Origin: Kribbella antibiotica
GTDB lineage: Bacteria; Actinomycetota; Actinomycetes; Propionibacteriales; Kribbellaceae
Assembly (NCBI RefSeq): GCF_004349055.1
Contig: NZ_SMKX01000065.1
Location: 1-43,135, forward strand
Length of the DNA: 43,135 nt
Reading direction: 5' to 3'
Below the pieces are notes generated by a model. The model made no database searches. It had not been told where the DNA came from and saw only the letters and a list, made by a program, of their open reading frames with translations. Below are positions 14,792-23,557 of this stretch, piece by piece (positions within the stretch are counted from its first letter, which is position 1; every line of letters starts with the position of its first letter). The position numbers and the translations under genes are program-made.

Positions 14792-17050
14792 TTAGTCCGC
14801 TCGGATGTAGTCGCGCAGGTGGTTGGCGGTGAGCGTGGGGCTGCTTTCGACCAGGTCGGCGGGGGTTCCGGTGAAGACGACTTGGCCGCCGTCGTGGCCG
14901 GCGCCCGGGCCGATGTCGATGAGCCAGTCGGCGTGCGCCATCACGGCCTGGTGGTGCTCGATGACGATGACGGTGTTGCCGTCCTCGACGAGCTTGTCGA
15001 GCATCGTGAGCAGCGCGTCGACGTCGGCCAGGTGCAACCCGGTCGTCGGCTCGTCGAGGATGTAGATCGAGCCGTTCTTGCCCATGTTGATCGCCAACTT
15101 GAGCCGCTGCCGCTCGCCACCGGACAGTGTCGTGAGCGGCTGCCCGAGCCCGATGTAACCCAGCCCGACCGACGACAACCGATCCAGAATAAGACGCGCT
15201 GACCCCTTCGCGAAGAACTCGCGCGCCTCGGTGACCGTCATCCGCAGTACCTCGCTGATGTTCTTCCCGCGCAGCTTGTACGCGAGCACCTCGGCCGTGA
15301 ACCGCGCCCCGTCGCAGACCTCGCAGATCGACCCGACCTCGCCCATCATCGCCAGATCGGTGTAGACCAGCCCGATCCCCTTGCACGACGGGCACGCGCC
15401 GACCGAGTTCGCGCTGAACAACCCCGGCTTCACGCCGTTCGCCTTCGCGAACTCCGCCCGGATCGGATCCAGCAACCCCGTGTACGTCGCCGGGTTGCTC
15501 CGCTTCGACCCGCGAATCGGCTCCTGACCAGCCACGATGACGCCCGGCCGACCAGCCAGCGACCCGTGGATCAACGAGCTCTTGCCCGACCCCGCCACCC
15601 CGGTGACCACGGTCAGCACACCCAGCGGGACCTCCACGCTCACATCACGCAGGTTGTGCAGGTTCGCGTTCTTGATCGACAGCTGCCCAGTAGGACGCCG
15701 TACGTCGTCTCGCACCGAGACTCGATGGTCGAGATAGCGACCGGTCAGTGTGCCGGACTTCTTCAGCCCCTCGAGGTCGCCGGCATAGCAAAGCCGTCCA
15801 CCCGACAGGCCCGCCCCCGGACCGAGATCGACCACGTGATCGGCGATCCGGATCGTCTCCGGCTTGTGCTCGACGACCAGGACGGTGTTGCCCTTGTCGC
15901 GGAGCTGGATCAGCAGATCGTTCATCCGCTGAATGTCGTGCGGGTGCAGCCCGACCGTCGGCTCGTCGAAGACATAGGTGACATCGCTCAGGCTGGATCC
16001 GAGGTGCCGGACCAGCTTCACCCGCTGCGCCTCGCCGCCGGACAGCGTCCCCGACTCCCGATCAAGGCTCAAATAGCCCAGCCCGATCATGACCATCGAG
16101 TCGAGCGTGTGCCGCAACCCTTCGAGCATCGGTCCGACGTCCGTGTTCTCGACCCCGGCGACAAACGAAGCCAGGTCGCTGATCTGCATCGCCGAGCACT
16201 CGCCGATCGACCGCCCGTTGAGCGTGACGGAGCGCGCCGCCTTGTTCAGCCGGGCGCCACCGCAGTCCGTGCAGAGGTCCTGCTTCACCGCCCGCTCGGC
16301 GAAAGCGCGCGCCTGGCTCTGCATGGCGTCGATGTCCTTGCCGATGAACTGGCGCCGGATCTTCGCCGCCAAACCCTCGAACGTGATCGAGTGCTTGCCG
16401 ATCTTGATCTTCGTCGGCTCCTGGTGCAGGAATTGCTGCCAGGCCTCGTCCGGGTAGTCACACAGCGGAAGGTCGGGATCGAACAGCCCGGACTTGGCGA
16501 AGGCCTGCCACCACCACGTCTCGACCGCATACCCCGGAGCCGTGATCGCGCCCTGATTCAGGCTCAGCGAGCGGTCGACCAGCTCGTCGATGGCGAGCTC
16601 GGTGGTCCGCCCGAGCCCCTCACAGGCCGGGCACATCCCCTCGGCGCGGTTGAAGCTGAACACCGACGGCGGCCCGACGTACGGCGTACCGGCGCGGCTG
16701 AAGAGGACTCGCAGCATGGTGTGCGCGTCGGTCGCGGTGCCGACTGTCGAGCGCGAGTTCGCGCCGATCCGCTCCTGGTCGACGACAATGGCAGCGGACA
16801 GGTTGCGCAGTGCGTCCACGTCCGGCCGGGCCAGGCTCGGCATGAAGTTCTGGATGAACGCGGTATAGGTCTCGTTGATGAGTCGCTGGGATTCGGCGGC
16901 GATGGTGTCGAACACGAGTGACGACTTCCCGGAACCGGAGACTCCGGTGAACACGGTCAGGCGGCGTTTGGGGATGTCGAGGGAGACCCCGGCGAGATTG
17001 TTTTCACGGGCACCACGGACTTCGATCACGTCATGGCTGTCAGCAAGCAT
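14792..17050 (-). CDS. UvrA-like double ABC ATPase lacking the UvrB-binding domain (UvrA2/DrrC type), copy 1
   Basis: 752 aa against ~950 for UvrA1. Two ABC modules: Walker A GVSGSGKSS (36-44) and GVAGSGKSS (484-492); signatures LSGGEAQR (336-343) and LSGGERQR (642-649); Walker B VFDEP (360-364) and ILDEP (664-668). Zinc-type Cys pairs are kept (C140/C143, C260/C263, C553/C556, C576/C579). The short distance between the first Walker A and the first Cys pair shows that the UvrB-interacting insertion is missing. Such proteins include UvrA2 and self-resistance proteins such as DrrC; they are thought to bind DNA and protect it from intercalating drugs. Start ATG 17050 has AGGA 7 nt upstream. It is divergent from the LacI gene. 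A paralogue is at 39488-41848. Confidence 0.88.
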   Translation of the reverse strand: MLADSHDVIEVRGARENNLAGVSLDIPKRRLTVFTGVSGSGKSSLVFDTIAAESQRLINETYTAFIQNFMPSLARPDVDALRNLSAAIVVDQERIGANSRSTVGTATDAHTMLRVLFSRAGTPYVGPPSVFSFNRAEGMCPACEGLGRTTELAIDELVDRSLSLNQGAITAPGYAVETWWWQAFAKSGLFDPDLPLCDYPDEAWQQFLHQEPTKIKIGKHSITFEGLAAKIRRQFIGKDIDAMQSQARAFAERAVKQDLCTDCGGARLNKAARSVTLNGRSIGECSAMQISDLASFVAGVENTDVGPMLEGLRHTLDSMVMIGLGYLSLDRESGTLSGGEAQRVKLVRHLGSSLSDVTYVFDEPTVGLHPHDIQRMNDLLIQLRDKGNTVLVVEHKPETIRIADHVVDLGPGAGLSGGRLCYAGDLEGLKKSGTLTGRYLDHRVSVRDDVRRPTGQLSIKNANLHNLRDVSVEVPLGVLTVVTGVAGSGKSSLIHGSLAGRPGVIVAGQEPIRGSKRSNPATYTGLLDPIRAEFAKANGVKPGLFSANSVGACPSCKGIGLVYTDLAMMGEVGSICEVCDGARFTAEVLAYKLRGKNISEVLRMTVTEAREFFAKGSARLILDRLSSVGLGYIGLGQPLTTLSGGERQRLKLAINMGKNGSIYILDEPTTGLHLADVDALLTMLDKLVEDGNTVIVIEHHQAVMAHADWLIDIGPGAGHDGGQVVFTGTPADLVESSPTLTANHLRDYIRAD

Positions 17051-17148
17051 CCTTCAATCCTGTCATTGAACCGACGATGAAGACTTTTATCGAAATACCT
17101 TCGCGCAGCCGGGCCGAGAAGTTTCGACACACTGTGAAGGATGGGAAG

Positions 17149-18207
17149 ATGTCCGGCATGCGTGCCACCGTGAAAGACGTCGCGAAACTGGCCGGGGTGT
17201 CCCCGAAGACGGTCTCCAATGTCATCAACGGTGTGGTGTTCGTGCGCCCCGAGACCCGGGCCCGCGTCGAACAGGCGCTGAGCGAGCTCGACTACGTGCC
17301 GAACATGAGCGCCCGCGGCCTGCGCAACGGCCGCACCGGCATGATCGCCCTGGCCCTGCCCGACCTGCTCCGGCCGTACTCGGCCGAGATCGTCCACCTG
17401 GTCGTCGAGCTCGCCCATGAGCGCGGCTGGGGCGTGCAGATCGAGCAGACCGCGTCCGAGCCCACGCGGGAATTCGAGCTCCTGTCAAAGGCCCGCGCGT
17501 ACCTCGTCGACGGTCTGATCCTGAACCCCGTGAACCTGGACGACAGCGCCGTACTGTCGGCCGGCCCGTTGCCGCCGCTCGTCCTGATCGGTGACGTCGA
17601 CCAGGATCTGGTGAGCCAGGTCGCGATCGACAATGCCGCCGCGGCGCGCGACATGACCCGGCACCTGATCGCGAGAGGCTGCCGCCGGATCGCAGCCGTC
17701 GGTACGCCGGAAATCCCGCGCGGTTCGAGTGGAGCCGGCGTCCTGGGCGGCGTCGCCGGAGCCCCCGGTACGGCGGCCTCCCGCCTCCGGACCGCTGGTT
17801 ATCGCGAGGCCCTGGCCGAGGCGGGTATCCCGAACGACCCGGCTCTCGAGATCGGGCTCGACCGCTGGCGTCCGGAGGGCGCAGCGACGGTGGTGGGCAA
17901 GTACCTGGCCGACCATGAGCTGCCCGACGCGTTCTTCTGCTTCACCGACACCCTCGCCTCCGGTGCGCTGTCAGCGCTCTGGGCGGCCGGGGTCGCCGTA
18001 CCGGGGCAGACGCTGGTTGCCGGGTTCGACAACGTGCTGGAGAGCCAGTTCATGATCCCGCCGCTGACCACGGTCGACTTCGACCGGCGCGCGTTCGTGG
18101 CGGCAGCGCTCGAGCTGCTCGAGGAGCGGATGGCGGACAAAAACACCGCACCGCGCCGCGTGATCGTCCCGCACCGGGTGATCGAGCGGGTCAGCACCAC
18201 CCGCTGA
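17149..18207 (+). CDS. LacI-family transcriptional regulator
   Basis: 352 aa. The N-terminal HTH reads ATVKDVAKLAGVSPKTVSNVINGVVFV, followed by the hinge-helix region DYVPNMSARGLRNGRTG, then a periplasmic-binding-like sugar domain (~65-340). The start is ATG 17149 with GAAGGA 7 nt upstream; an upstream in-frame ATG at 17077 would add 24 non-conserved residues. It most likely controls the adjacent sugar importer (18308-21422) and perhaps the catabolic genes further right. An imperfect glycine-rich insertion (GVLGGVAGAPG, about 202-212) is unusual in the effector domain. The effector sugar cannot be inferred. Confidence 0.9.
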   Translation: MSGMRATVKDVAKLAGVSPKTVSNVINGVVFVRPETRARVEQALSELDYVPNMSARGLRNGRTGMIALALPDLLRPYSAEIVHLVVELAHERGWGVQIEQTASEPTREFELLSKARAYLVDGLILNPVNLDDSAVLSAGPLPPLVLIGDVDQDLVSQVAIDNAAAARDMTRHLIARGCRRIAAVGTPEIPRGSSGAGVLGGVAGAPGTAASRLRTAGYREALAEAGIPNDPALEIGLDRWRPEGAATVVGKYLADHELPDAFFCFTDTLASGALSALWAAGVAVPGQTLVAGFDNVLESQFMIPPLTTVDFDRRAFVAAALELLEERMADKNTAPRRVIVPHRVIERVSTTR

Positions 18208-18220
18208 ACCACTCGCCGTT

Positions 18221-18267
18221 CAACACATTCCGGCAAAACCAAACACAAACACTTGTCAACAGATTCC
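18221..18267 (+). promoter_or_regulatory. Direct repeats in importer promoter region
   Basis: CAACACATTCC (18221-18231) and CAACAGATTCC (18257-18267) are direct repeats differing at one base, spaced 36 bp start to start. They lie 41-87 bp before the solute-binding-protein start, next to a TTGTCA that could be a -35. They may be regulator sites or promoter elements; no LacI-type dyad is convincing. Confidence 0.3.
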
Positions 18268-18307
18268 AACGATGTAATCATCCAGGGGCCCTGCGAAGGA
18301 GACACTG

Positions 18308-19624
18308 ATGAGCGCGTTGGACAAGCCCTTTTTGGACAAGCACCTTTCCCGGCGCCGGTTGCTCGGGACGGCGGCAGCGGTCGCCGGTGGCGGCGTACTG
18401 CTGGGATGCGCACCGGGAGCATCCCGGTCCGCCGCCGACCTCAGCTACTGGCACCTGATGACCGGTGGCGACGGGATCGTGATGGCCGGCCTGGTGGACG
18501 CCGTCAACGCCCAGCACCTCGGCTTCTCGGCGACCCAGACCGTGCTGGCCTGGGGTCCGCCGTACTACACGAAACTCGCGATGGCCTCAGCCGGCGGCCG
18601 CGCGCCCGACCTCGCGATCATGCATGCGTCGCGGATCGCGGGCTATGCGCCCGGCGGGCTGCTCGAGCCATGGGATCTCGACCTGCTGGCCGAGGTCGGG
18701 GTGCGTGAAAGCGACTTCCCGCCGCTGGTCTGGCAGAAGGGCCTGTACGACGGGAAGCTGTACTCGATCGCCCTCGACACCCACCCGTTCGTGCTCTACT
18801 ACAACACCGAGCACGCCGAGAAGGCTGGTGTCACCGACGACCTGCATTCGCTGAAGTCGACCGAGGCGTTCACCGAGGTCGCGCGCAAGCTGCAGCAGGT
18901 CACCGGCAAACACGGACTCTCGTACGGCTATCTCGGCGACGGCTCGCAGATGTGGCGGTTGTTCTACACGTTCTACCGCCAGCAGAACGCCGAGATGAAG
19001 CTGATCCCCGGCCAGAAGGCCCAAGTCGACGAGGCCGCTGCGGTGAAGGCGCTCAAGTTCGTGCAGTCCCTGCTCGACGACACGATCGCCTCCAAAGCCG
19101 GCGACGGCGGTACGGCGACCAGTGAGTTCCTGCACGCGGAGAGCGGGCTGCTGTTCGGCGGGGTCTGGGAGCTGCCTTCGATCAAGGATGCGAAGCTGCC
19201 GTTCGACGCGATCCCCATTCCAACGTTGTTCGGGACCGAGGCGGCGTACGCGGACTCGCACACGTTCGTGCTGCCGCGGCAGTCGAAGGCCGATCCGGAA
19301 CGACGCCGGCACACGTACCAACTGGTCGCCGAGATCCTCAAGCGCTCGGTGAAATGGGCAGGCGCCGGCCACATCCCGGCGTACCAGCCGGTCGTGAAGA
19401 GCTCGGAGTACCAGGCGCTCAAGCCGCAATCGAACTATGCCGGCATCCCGGACTACGTGAACTACGACCCGGATGCGTGGTTCGGCGGGGCGGGCAGCGA
19501 CTTCCACCGGTACTTCGCCGAGAACGTCCAGAACGTGTTCCTCGGCAGCGGGGATCCCGCCGCCGGGTTCGAAGGTTTCGTGAAGCGGCTGAACGTGCTG
19601 CTCGACCGTCCGCAGCCGCTGTGA
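18308..19624 (+). CDS. CUT1-type sugar ABC transporter solute-binding lipoprotein
   Basis: 438 aa, family-1 extracellular solute-binding fold. The N-terminus has a twin-arginine motif (SRRRLLG) followed by a lipobox (VLLGC, Cys34), so it should be Tat-exported and lipid-anchored. A conserved segment of sugar-binding proteins is visible (SIALDTHPFVLYYNTE). A strong SD (AAGGAG) precedes ATG 18308. It is first in an importer operon with two permeases; the ATPase is not encoded here and is probably a shared MsiK-type protein. The substrate is an oligosaccharide or sugar derivative, undetermined. Confidence 0.92.
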   Translation: MSALDKPFLDKHLSRRRLLGTAAAVAGGGVLLGCAPGASRSAADLSYWHLMTGGDGIVMAGLVDAVNAQHLGFSATQTVLAWGPPYYTKLAMASAGGRAPDLAIMHASRIAGYAPGGLLEPWDLDLLAEVGVRESDFPPLVWQKGLYDGKLYSIALDTHPFVLYYNTEHAEKAGVTDDLHSLKSTEAFTEVARKLQQVTGKHGLSYGYLGDGSQMWRLFYTFYRQQNAEMKLIPGQKAQVDEAAAVKALKFVQSLLDDTIASKAGDGGTATSEFLHAESGLLFGGVWELPSIKDAKLPFDAIPIPTLFGTEAAYADSHTFVLPRQSKADPERRRHTYQLVAEILKRSVKWAGAGHIPAYQPVVKSSEYQALKPQSNYAGIPDYVNYDPDAWFGGAGSDFHRYFAENVQNVFLGSGDPAAGFEGFVKRLNVLLDRPQPL

Positions 19625-19638
19625 AGGGGGCCGTCGCT

Positions 19639-20532
19639 GTGAAAGGCGTTCAGAAGTTGTCCAATCGGCGTGGAGAGACCTTCACCGGCTGGGCGTTCGC
19701 GGCGCCGTTCGCCGTACTGTTCGTCCTGTTTCTCGTCGTGCCTGCGATCTACGGCCTCTACCTCAGTTTCACGGGGGAGACGCTGACTGGTTCCGGCGGC
19801 GAACTACTCGGCTTTGCGAACTACACCGAGGCGCTGACCGATCCGGACATGTGGCGATCGCTCGGCAACACCTTGTGGTTCACGGTGCTGAGCACGGTCC
19901 CGCTGGTCGTGCTGTCGCTCGCGTTCGCGCTGCTGGTGAACCTCGGCCTGCCGGGACGCTGGCTGTGGCGGCTGTCGTTCTTCCTGCCGTACTTGCTCGC
20001 CTCGACGGTCGTGGTGATGTTCTGGTCCTGGATGTACAACCCGAAGCTGGGCCTCATCAACGGAGTGCTGGCCGAGGTCGGGATCGGGCCGGTCGCCTGG
20101 CTGCAGGATCCGAAAGTTGCGATGATCTCCGTGGTCGTCACCACGTTGTGGTGGACGATCGGCTTCAACTTCCTGCTCTATCTGGCGGCCTTGCAGAACA
20201 TCCCGGAGCAGCAGTTCGAGGCGGCCGCGATCGACGGCGCCGGCAAGTGGCGGCAACTGTTCTCGATCGTGATCCCGCAGCTGGCGCCGACCACCACGCT
20301 GATCCTGACGCTGCAGGTACTCGCGTCGCTGAAGGTCTTCGACCAGATCTACATGCTGACCAACGGCGGCCCGGCCGGGTCGACCCGCTCGATCGTGCAG
20401 TACATCTACGAGTCCGGCTTCACCGGCTACCGCTTCGGTTACTCGTCAGCGATCTCGTACCTGTTCTTCGCGATCATCGTGCTGGTGTCGCTCGCGCAGT
20501 ACAAACTGATCAACCGCAGGAGCGCCGCATGA
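19639..20532 (+). CDS. Sugar ABC transporter permease (MalF-like, CUT1)
   Basis: 297 aa, six TM segments. The cytoplasmic EAA loop reads EQQFEAAAIDGAGKWRQLFSIVIPQLAP, the ATPase contact. GTG 19639 is chosen because AAGGGGG lies 8 nt upstream; an in-frame GTG at 19621 overlapping the previous stop lacks an SD. The gene sits 14 bp after the binding-protein gene and overlaps the second permease by 4 bp. Confidence 0.92.
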   Translation: MKGVQKLSNRRGETFTGWAFAAPFAVLFVLFLVVPAIYGLYLSFTGETLTGSGGELLGFANYTEALTDPDMWRSLGNTLWFTVLSTVPLVVLSLAFALLVNLGLPGRWLWRLSFFLPYLLASTVVVMFWSWMYNPKLGLINGVLAEVGIGPVAWLQDPKVAMISVVVTTLWWTIGFNFLLYLAALQNIPEQQFEAAAIDGAGKWRQLFSIVIPQLAPTTTLILTLQVLASLKVFDQIYMLTNGGPAGSTRSIVQYIYESGFTGYRFGYSSAISYLFFAIIVLVSLAQYKLINRRSAA

Positions 20533-21422
20533 CTTCATACGCTTTGTCGCGCGGTATCAAGCAAGGACACAAGCCGGGTCGCAAGCCAGGCGAGAACCCT
20601 TGGAGTATCTCGCGGATGGTTGCCCTGCTGGTCCTGGCGTTCCTGGCCGCGACCTGGCTGGTTCCGTTCGCGTGGTCGGTGCTGACGTCGCTGAAGAGTG
20701 AAGCGGACGCCGGCGCCTCCTCGCTCAGTGTGAATCCGCCAGACGGGCTCGGCTTCGATGCTTATCGCAAGGTGCTGGCGGCCGGCGACATCCCGGCCTG
20801 GGCGTGGAACAGCCTGCTCACCTCGGTCGCGATCACGCTGCTGACTGTCGCCACTTCGGCCTTGGCTGGTTATGCCTTCTCCCGCATTTCCTTCCGGGGC
20901 AGGCGCTGGCTGTACGTTGCGATCATTGCCGCGATCATCATTCCGCCGCAGCTGCTGATCGTGCCGCTGTTCCGGCAGATGCTGTCGTTCAACCTGGTCG
21001 ACACCTACTGGGGCATCATCTTGCCGCAGGCGTTCGCTCCCGCGATGGTGCTGATTCTGAAACGGTTCTTCGACCAGATCCCGGTGGAGCTGGAAGATGC
21101 GGCCCGGGTGGACGGTGCGAACCGGTTGCGGGTGTTCTGGTCGATCGTGTTGCCCTTGTCACGCCCGATCCTGGCGGCGGTCGCGATCTTCGTGTTCATC
21201 GGTGCGTGGAACAACTTCCTGTGGCCGTTCATCGTCACCACCGATGCTGATCTGATGACGCTGCCGGTCGGTCTGCAGACGGTGAAGAGCGCGTACGGCC
21301 TGCAGTACGCGCAGAACATGGCCTCGGCGATCCTGGCCGCGTTACCGCTCGTGGTGGTCTTCCTGTTCTTCCAGCGCCAGATCATCAAGGGCATCGCCAC
21401 TACAGGATTCGGCGGCCAGTAA
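20529..21422 (+). CDS. Sugar ABC transporter permease (MalG-like, CUT1)
   Basis: 297 aa, six TM segments after a ~25-residue basic cytoplasmic tail. The EAA-type loop is VELEDAARVDGANRLRVFWSIVLPLSRP, with the MalG-type ending in GIATTGFGGQ. The ATG overlaps the stop of the first permease (ATGA), so the two are coupled. It ends the importer operon; only a weak stem (TGCGC/GCGCA, 21430-21455) follows and no clear terminator. Confidence 0.92.
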   Translation: MTSYALSRGIKQGHKPGRKPGENPWSISRMVALLVLAFLAATWLVPFAWSVLTSLKSEADAGASSLSVNPPDGLGFDAYRKVLAAGDIPAWAWNSLLTSVAITLLTVATSALAGYAFSRISFRGRRWLYVAIIAAIIIPPQLLIVPLFRQMLSFNLVDTYWGIILPQAFAPAMVLILKRFFDQIPVELEDAARVDGANRLRVFWSIVLPLSRPILAAVAIFVFIGAWNNFLWPFIVTTDADLMTLPVGLQTVKSAYGLQYAQNMASAILAALPLVVVFLFFQRQIIKGIATTGFGGQ

Positions 21423-21657
21423 CACGATTGCGCAACCTTTGCATGATGGCGCAGCTTGACGCGGGAGTGGACAACGGTTCCGGAACGCGGGATTCCTGAA
21501 CTCATCCCTTGAAAACCTCGTCACTCTCAGCAAGGCTTCAAGGATCACTTCCGCGTCGTTTCCGGGTGCGGACAGGACGGGGGAGTGTGCGGTCGCATGG
21601 AGTCATGTGGTCGCGCAACCTGTCACTCGGGGGTTGTAACGACAAGAAGGGGGACGC

Positions 21658-21969
21658 GTGTCAGCGATGACAAGGCTCGCCGAGCAGTGCCGTGATGTGA
21701 GGAGTCACGGCAACGGAGGTCTCGGACGGGCTTCGATCCAACCAGCGGTCTGCACCGGCATCCACGAGGTGAACTCGTCGATCCCGTCGGTGCATCCGCG
21801 ACGCGTGGCGGTACTCAGGCTGAGTAGTGGCCTGACCACCACACTGCGGCTCGGCAAAGGCGCCACGGCGCCGGAGCGAGGCGCCACCGTGTTCGTCCAG
21901 GGTGGCCGGGGGATGGGCGATCAGCCCGCCTCAGGTGGGGTCATCCTCGCGTCGGTCCACCCAAGCTGA
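21658..21969 (+). CDS. Hypothetical small protein (doubtful)
   Basis: 103 aa from GTG 21658, with AAGGGGG 5 nt upstream, which is the main argument for it. The sequence has no recognisable domain, signal peptide or TM segment and is rich in Gly, Ser and Arg. It could be a chance reading frame in high-GC DNA. Confidence 0.25.
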   Translation: MSAMTRLAEQCRDVRSHGNGGLGRASIQPAVCTGIHEVNSSIPSVHPRRVAVLRLSSGLTTTLRLGKGATAPERGATVFVQGGRGMGDQPASGGVILASVHPS

Positions 21970-22091
21970 ACACAGGTGTCCAGCTGAACACTGTGTCTAA
22001 CTGAACCAGGGCCATTCAATGGGCTGAATCAGTGACTCGCCGGTCTCAGGTCCCAACGCCGAGCTGAGGCCGGCAAGTCCCTGCCGAAGGT

Positions 22092-22125
22092 CCAGATTGC
22101 TTGTCCATCCAGATCCCTTGTCCAT
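22092..22125. repeat. 17-bp tandem duplication
   Basis: CCAGATTGCTTGTCCAT (22092-22108) is followed directly by CCAGATCCCTTGTCCAT (22109-22125), differing at two positions. It lies just beyond the terminator hairpin of the AhpD-like gene. Confidence 0.7.
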
Positions 22126-22135
22126 AAGGCAATCC

Positions 22136-22172
22136 GGCCTGTCAGTGCGGTCCGCCAGCACGCTGACAGGCC
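22136..22172 (-). terminator. Hairpin terminator of the AhpD-like gene
   Basis: GGCCTGTCAG (22136-22145) and CTGACAGGCC (22163-22172) form a perfect 10-bp stem with a 17-nt loop, 8 bp beyond the stop codon on the minus strand. No T run follows. Confidence 0.7.
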
Positions 22173-22180
22173 AGGAACAA

Positions 22181-22636
22181 CTACCAGGTCGCCCCTGCGG
22201 GCGCCTTGGTGACGGCGTTCAGCCGGTTGAACATGTTGGTCAGCCCGATCATCAAGATGATCGCGGCCAACTGCTGCTCGTCGAAGTGTTCGGCCGCGGC
22301 TGCCCAGGTCGCATCCGACACCGCCTCCGCGCGATCCGCGATCCGGGTCGCCTCCTCGGCGAGCGCGAGCGCTGCGCGCTCGGCCTCGGTGAACAGATCC
22401 GACTCACGCCACGCCGCGACCTGGTGCAGGCGTTCGTCGGTCTCACCGTTCTTCAATGCCGACTTGACGCCGCCGTACACGCAGGCCGAGCAGCCGTTGA
22501 TCTGGCTCACCCGCAGGTGGACGAGCTCCAGCACCGGACCCGGCGCTCCGCCTTGGTGAACAGCCTTGAAGATGTTCTGGATGCCCTTCATGGCGTCCGG
22601 CAGCAGAGCGGTCGGGTTGGCAAGCCGTGCAGTCAT
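22181..22636 (-). CDS. AhpD-like carboxymuconolactone-decarboxylase-family protein
   Basis: 151 aa. The core motif INGCSACVYGG carries the C-x-x-C of AhpD-type peroxidase adaptors, but the following His of the AhpD proton relay is absent. The family includes alkylhydroperoxide reductase partners and decarboxylases, so peroxide detoxification is plausible, not proved. ATG 22636 (TARLANPTALLPDAMKG) is supported by AGGAG 8-9 nt upstream. It follows the sugar isomerase-like gene by 32 bp and ends at a clear hairpin. Confidence 0.85.
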   Translation of the reverse strand: MTARLANPTALLPDAMKGIQNIFKAVHQGGAPGPVLELVHLRVSQINGCSACVYGGVKSALKNGETDERLHQVAAWRESDLFTEAERAALALAEEATRIADRAEAVSDATWAAAAEHFDEQQLAAIILMIGLTNMFNRLNAVTKAPAGATW

Positions 22637-22668
22637 GGGAGGTACTCCTGGTTCCGTTGGGGTGTCTT

Positions 22669-23451
22669 TCACTCCCTTGACGGATCCCGGCTCCACGATG
22701 TGACAGCTTCCTGGAGATCTTTTCGGACGCGTTCCTCGACAGATACGGTCAAGTCCGAATATTGACCCGTCAAGCAAACGGGACCCTCGTACTCCGCCCG
22801 CACGAGCGCCGCATGCACGGCCGACCAGTCGGACAGCCCCTCGTCGGCCTGCCCGAACTGCGCCTTCCAGCCGTCCGCAGTCTCGACGTACTTGGCGTTC
22901 TTGAGGTTGACGATGCCGAGCCGGCCGGCGCCGAGCTCGATGGTCACCGCCGGGTCGTCACCGGCCAGCGCATCGTGGGCCGCGTCCCAGACCAGCTTGA
23001 ATCGATCCGGCAGCCCATCGAGCAACTGCAGCACGCCCAGAGTCGACGGCACGAACTTCCCGTGATGCGGCTGTACACCGACCTGGACGTCATACCGCTC
23101 AGCCAGTACGGCGGAAGCCTCGAGCTGCTCGCGATTTCGCCGTACCGAGGCCGCGTACCCGTCTGGGCCCAACGGCGCCATGATCCGGATCATCGGCACA
23201 CCGGCTGCTGCGCAAGCCGCGAAGACCGGCTCGGTGAGTTCAGAGGCAATGCTGATCGGCTCGATGCCTTCGTCGCGAAGCTGCTTGGTGAACGTCGGCA
23301 GCTCCGCCTCCGCGTTCGCCGTCGTCACAAACGCCGTGTCCCGGACCGGGATCTCAGCGCCCGCGAACCCGAGCCCGGCGATCAACCGGCCGAGCTCGTC
23401 ACCCGGCAACCCCGCCCACGGTTTGGTGAAAACAGACCAGAGATAGGTCAT
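22669..23451 (-). CDS. Sugar phosphate isomerase/epimerase-type TIM-barrel protein
   Basis: 260 aa xylose-isomerase-like TIM barrel (AP endonuclease 2 superfamily). Candidate metal-ligand positions sit at barrel-strand ends: QPHHGKF, VWDAAHDAL (D/H) and the NLKNAKY strand. ATG 23451 has GGAG 7 nt upstream; the in-frame extension into the TnpB upstream region is not conserved-looking. Members interconvert keto/aldo sugars or cyclitols; given the neighbouring LacI/ABC importer and the enolase-superfamily gene, a role in the same catabolic pathway is inferred. Its promoter must lie in the 106 bp shared with the TnpB element. Confidence 0.82.
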   Translation of the reverse strand: MTYLWSVFTKPWAGLPGDELGRLIAGLGFAGAEIPVRDTAFVTTANAEAELPTFTKQLRDEGIEPISIASELTEPVFAACAAAGVPMIRIMAPLGPDGYAASVRRNREQLEASAVLAERYDVQVGVQPHHGKFVPSTLGVLQLLDGLPDRFKLVWDAAHDALAGDDPAVTIELGAGRLGIVNLKNAKYVETADGWKAQFGQADEGLSDWSAVHAALVRAEYEGPVCLTGQYSDLTVSVEERVRKDLQEAVTSWSRDPSRE

Positions 23452-23557
23452 CGATCGCTCCAGGGAAGAGTGCTTCGTTCTGTGGCCGTGTACCGCTGAA
23501 TGTGTTGCTGGGTTTCGGAACGACGAATTGTCGGTGGCATCGTGTTGGATTCCTTTC

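Larger units (their letters stand above)
21423..22135. other. 700-bp region between importer and AhpD-like gene, mostly non-coding
   Basis: Apart from one doubtful small ORF (21658-21969) I see no gene. It contains the inverted repeat CCTTGAA/TTCAAGG (21508-21543), a GTTCCGGAAC palindrome (21477-21486), and repeated CTGAACA-containing segments at about 21967-22008. A perfect-register 17-bp tandem duplication follows at 22092-22125. The short repeats recall degraded mobile-element ends, but no transposase remnant is recognisable. Confidence 0.5.

Noticed and set aside
14208..14832. Several ORFs within the 14.2-14.8 kb repeat array, encoding repeated THQP/NGWW peptides
   Set aside because: The peptide repeats simply reflect the DNA repeats. 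ORFs exist on both strands with no consistent start signal, and they run into neighbouring genes.
17077..17148. Longer LacI protein starting at ATG 17077
   Set aside because: The 24 extra residues do not look like LacI sequence, and ATG 17149 has a well-placed GAAGGA.
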